Shown: in pieces, positions 60,196 to 64,000 of the stretch | Position numbering within the stretch: the first letter of the stretch is position 1 | Layout of the letters: every line of letters begins with the position of its first letter | Assembly (NCBI GenBank): GCA_034008185.1 | Contig: CM067084.1 | Location: 69,288,612 to 69,352,611 of the forward strand | From: Gorsachius magnificus | Taxonomy: Eukaryota; Chordata; Aves; Pelecaniformes; Ardeidae | Direction of reading: 5' to 3' | Length of the DNA: 64,000 nt | Notes under the pieces: generated by a model | Told to the model about the DNA's origin: nothing | The model's database searches: none | Seen by the model: the letters and a program-made list of their open reading frames with translations, nothing else | Made by a program: the position numbers and the translations under genes

Positions 60196-63100
60196 GTGGA
60201 TCCATTTCCCGATCTGTGTTCGTTTATGATAACAAAATGTTTGTTCTAGCAGAGTCCCAGGGTGTTAGAGGGATAGAAATGAGCAGCTGAAGAATAGAAG
60301 GGGAAGAGCTATATTCACATTAGTAGATCACGTCATGAAATAGGAGTAGCTCTGTAAATCGTTCCTATTGTACACATTTAAAAATTTTGTCTAGCATTTG
60401 GAATACAATCTTTCCATTTAGTTTCCTCCAAAAGGAATCCAGTATGCACGTTCCACTGTGCACACAAAACTGGAACAGTTGGAGAGTTAAAAGTACATTC
60501 CTCATCCGAACCACTCCTTAATATAATGGGTCTGCATTCAGCAGCAGCAAGAACTGCTAATCTCTGTAGATATTTTGAAGTGGCTTTGGAGGAAAACATT
60601 TGGAAGTACGTAATATCTGTACGTTCATCTTCAAATAAAACTGCGACAAATCCCTGTTTGCTACAGTAATGGAGGAGAGACTGAAACTGCCGGGCCATTA
60701 GAGGGCCCCTGCAGCAGCAGCAGGCCAGCTTCGTTGTGGAAGTTGGAAGGTGAGACTGGAAACAGTAAACTGGGAAATAAAACCAATCCCTTGCCAAGTC
60801 AGTTCATTGTTAAAGCGCTTACTAGGCGAGGTAATAAGGCACTGTGGACTTGCAAAACAATTGGGGTGGTGTTTTTTTTTTTTTTTAAGGGCCACTCTAT
60901 TTTGACAGTAAGCTAATGAACTGCTAGGGTGTCTGTGTGTAGAAGAGCCTCCGCTACAGAATTGCTGAAATTCCATTGAGCGTTGTGCAGGTTGTTACGA
61001 CAACTGTAGGTCTTCACCTACAAAAATATCTGGGCTTGGTGAGGTTTATGATCTCAGCTCTTTCCCACATTGCTTGGAAGGGTTAAAACTGATGATTATC
61101 AACTGAGAAATGACAAAAAGCTTATTTATTTTTAACTCTTCAGTTTTGAAACGTGAGATTTATTGCAGCTTATCCATAAAGGATTTAATCAGATACCTGC
61201 ATAGAAAAAGCACCAGGGCTGTCTCATTAGTTGTGTGTAAAATTATTTTCATGACTTTAAGTCGTCATTGTACAATAATAGCTATGCTAGAAATAAATAC
61301 CTTTTAAGAACAGTTTTCCCTCCACTTTTAAAATTTATAATCTCTATAATATCTTCACTCTTAGTCTTCCACCTACATGCTGGTGTTTTTGTTTTGTTTT
61401 TTTTTTATTGCTCTCCTGACAATTTGCCTTCGTTTTGTGGGGGTGCAGTTGTTGCCTTTTGAATTTAATGCTATTTGATGACTTGCAATTGTGGTATGAC
61501 TAAGACTGTTATCATGCCTACAAATGCATTGCTGCTCCCAGAGTAAGCAAAGTTGAGTCCTAGACTTCAACACCTCTGTAAACAAATGGTATTCCTCTAT
61601 CTCCCATCCCTGCTGTCACCTTTAGAAATAGAATGCCTGGCAATGTATGCTAATATAAATATTTTCAATATTCTTGGGGCAAGTAGGACCATCTTAAGAT
61701 CTCACCACGGAAGTTGAAGTGCATACAAGAAAAACAGGCGATATACTCTTCATTGTACCAAGCCCTTACTTTGCAGCTAAGATAAGAATCCAGGAGGTTT
61801 CGGAATGGTTGAAAGGATTCAACACTCATGGATGAGTAAATAAGTGCCTAAAGTTAATAAAACCATTTATCAAAACAATTATGCTTGTTGTACAAACTAT
61901 TCCTCCCTCTCCAGTCAGTTCCCCAGTTTGTGCCATTATATCCTATGTGTACAAATCATGTTTATGACGTGATGCTTAATGCCTGCTTTTAAGTGGAATG
62001 TCAGTCTTCCCAGAAACTTTACTCCTACATAGGTAGTGCACACAATACCACTGAACTTTGGAGCTTGTGAAAACGAGTAGGAGGATTTCTCTAGGGACTC
62101 AGACTGGCTCCGCTGAACACTGAAAGCTCCACAGTACAATCCAGCGACACACAAAAGCTACAAGAACATTAAGTTTCGTTACAAAATGTACAGATCAACA
62201 TTTTCTAAAAGCACATTGATAAAAGGCAATCTACCTGTGGATTGAACAGTTTAAATCTCTTTTCCTGAAAGCAAGAAATCACACCTTTCACTTTGGAGAT
62301 ACGCTTACATAGCATCTTCTAGCAAATTAAAGGATTTTTTTTATTTTGTCATTAATATGCATATGCCTTTGCTCCTAAGTGCGTCTGGGATTCTAGAAAA
62401 CTTGTTTCATCGTGAAAACAATATCTGTAATAAAAAGCTGTGCACTGTTCCTTGAAAAATTAGAATTGTTAGGGTTTGATAAACTTACCAGTTTTGTGCT
62501 TATAGAAGGAACTTTTCCTGGAAAGAATCCTGTGTAACACTGTATCAGGACTACCACCATACACCTCCAAAAGGGACTGGGAGGTATTATATAGGGCGTG
62601 ACTCCAAAAGAAATACCTTCTAGGGAGATTTTGCACAAACTCTGTTCTGTTGTATATGTTTTGGTTGGTATCTGTGGGCAGGCATACCTTTAAGCTTTTG
62701 TTTTCCTACTCTTTCCTTGACTATTCATTACTTAAACAAATATGCCTGCATTATTTACTTTGTATGTGCATGCATTCTTGTTGCTTGCTTCCTACCTAAT
62801 GTTATAAAATCTTCAGATTTCAACATTGTAAAATTTTCTTTATATTAGCAAATGAGCTGTTGCTGAGAATCTGCAAGAAAAGGATATTCTATAGCTAGTG
62901 TATTTAATTTGTCTTTTAACATAAATTAACTGCTTCACTTAGGTGACAGGCTATTATTTCTGATGCTTCAGTCATGCTTTGTTTCTTTTTTTTTTTTTTT
63001 TAGTAGCCCAAAAAGGCGAGATGATTACAATACAACCCTATCATAGTTCTGAACTCTGTAGCAAGACCTCTACTGTCTTCATAAGAAGCTATAACAGCTT

Positions 63101-64000
63101 CTCTTTCTGATGGTAACCCTAGCAAAGATAAATATTGGAGGAATAGAGAACAAGACTGATGAAAGCTGAGGAGTAGGAGATGGGATTCCCTTAGAACAGT
63201 GGTTTGGCTGGAGTGGAAAGACACCAATGCTTAAAGCAGTCTGCAAATACAGAGTTTTTGTAGGTGGCTTGTCTTTAGCAGCTCGATGCTTGGTTTTTAA
63301 GAAGCCAAATGATGCTTTTTCTCTTTTAGTTAATTTTAGCTTTATTCTACAGAAGGCATTGAAATCCAGGGGAGAGAGAACACTTTTGCGGGCCCTTAAA
63401 TGCAAACCAAGGATGAGAAATGAATGTTAAAAAATTACTAGTTTCCAGCAAGCTGGCTTTCTTTGTGGATGTTTATGGTGATAATTAAGGTGATACACAT
63501 CCTTTCCGTTTACCACCTGAATGTCCTTTGGGACAGGATTTATAGCATGTTTTTGAGCTGTGACTAGCTGTTTCTTTTTCAAGCTACTCCAGTGCTGGGT
63601 CAGATAGCTACAGTTGAATATAAACTCTTGTTTCCCTGATGAAACTTGTGGCGCAGGGTGCAGTTATAACTCTGAACTTAGTGATAGTAGAACAGTTTGA
63701 CTCTATCTGCAAGTACTACTTAGGTACTTTTATTTATCTGAAGTATGGGATAAGCTTTACATGTTGCACTTCAGAGGCAGGTTTTTGTGGAAATCTTTAG
63801 ATATAAAAGATAAAATAAAAATCCAGCTTCGAGTTTATCATAATGAAAGTCATGGAAGAGGCTTTTTCCAAGTACAGTAACTAATCCTGTATCTGTCTTT
63901 GTGTCGTGTCTGTCTCCACCTACGCATTTGTTTGTTCAGCATTCCTTGTGGAGCATGGTGGGAGGGGTGGAGTTGAGCAGCAAACATAGGTTATTCATAC
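60196..64000. other. AT-rich DNA to the window edge, no further exon supported
   Basis: Presumably intronic for the rightward gene. T runs lie at about 60871-60884, 61399-61409 and 62986-63001. Several acceptor-like sites (61914, 63003) open short frames but lack donors or the right phase. A 139-codon minus-strand frame at 60378-60797 is discussed under findings. Confidence 0.45.

Noticed and set aside
61915..61990. Open stretch after a CCTCCCTCTCCAG acceptor that could follow the 60143-60195 exon in phase 0
   Set aside because: Only GTGATG is available as a donor and the evidence would stack one weak exon on another.
63004..63112. T-rich TAGTAG tandem acceptor followed by an open frame reading QKGEMITIQPYHSSEL
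   Set aside because: In phase with the exon at 54132, but it meets a stop just before the only plausible donor and is incompatible with the 60143-60195 exon.
1..64000. Search for tRNA, rRNA, CRISPR arrays, bacterial operons or phage genes
   Set aside because: None seen; repeats and splice-site structure are those of a vertebrate (bird) genome.

Overview
This is a window of bird nuclear DNA. The dominant interspersed repeat is CR1, the main avian LINE. At least nine CR1 copies or fragments are present, most ending in the diagnostic ATTCTATG octamer tail. There is also one solo LTR of a type common in birds. The remaining sequence is AT-rich, intron-like or intergenic DNA broken by two sharp CpG islands. 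Nothing looks bacterial, plasmid or phage, and I see no rRNA, tRNA or CRISPR.

Layout. 1-1313: 3' part of a CR1 with broken reverse-transcriptase reading frames. 1.3-13.4 kb: AT-rich DNA with one CR1 fragment (7.2-7.7 kb). 13.4-15.8 kb: minus-strand splice-like signals. A possible terminal exon (13519-13874 coding, with an AATAAA signal at 13383-13388) joins in frame to a small upstream exon (14537-14582). Further upstream is a possible signal-peptide start exon (15713-15771). A minus-strand CR1 lies between them. 24.07-25.06 kb: CpG island with a strong minus-strand splice donor (24679/24678), so it is probably the promoter and first exon of a gene read leftwards. 25-51 kb: no convincing coding exon; a 558-bp ERVL-type solo LTR with a perfect 5-bp target duplication, an 88-bp tandem duplication, a 13-bp-arm palindrome and seven CR1 elements or fragments. 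51.19-52.29 kb: second CpG island, the likely promoter of a gene read rightwards. Its first coding exon, 53936-54132, is the best-supported protein-coding feature here: acceptor, ATG in fair context, 64 codons and a consensus donor. A weaker in-phase exon follows at 60143-60195. The rest of that gene would lie beyond the right edge.

I do not recognise either protein and have not assigned gene names. The most informative unexpected signal is a pair of same-orientation CR1 copies 8.2 kb apart. They share a 364-base tract with a single 1-base indel, while the sequence just downstream is only about 88% identical by hand alignment. That pattern suggests gene conversion or local copying. I found no evidence for a wholly new biological system.
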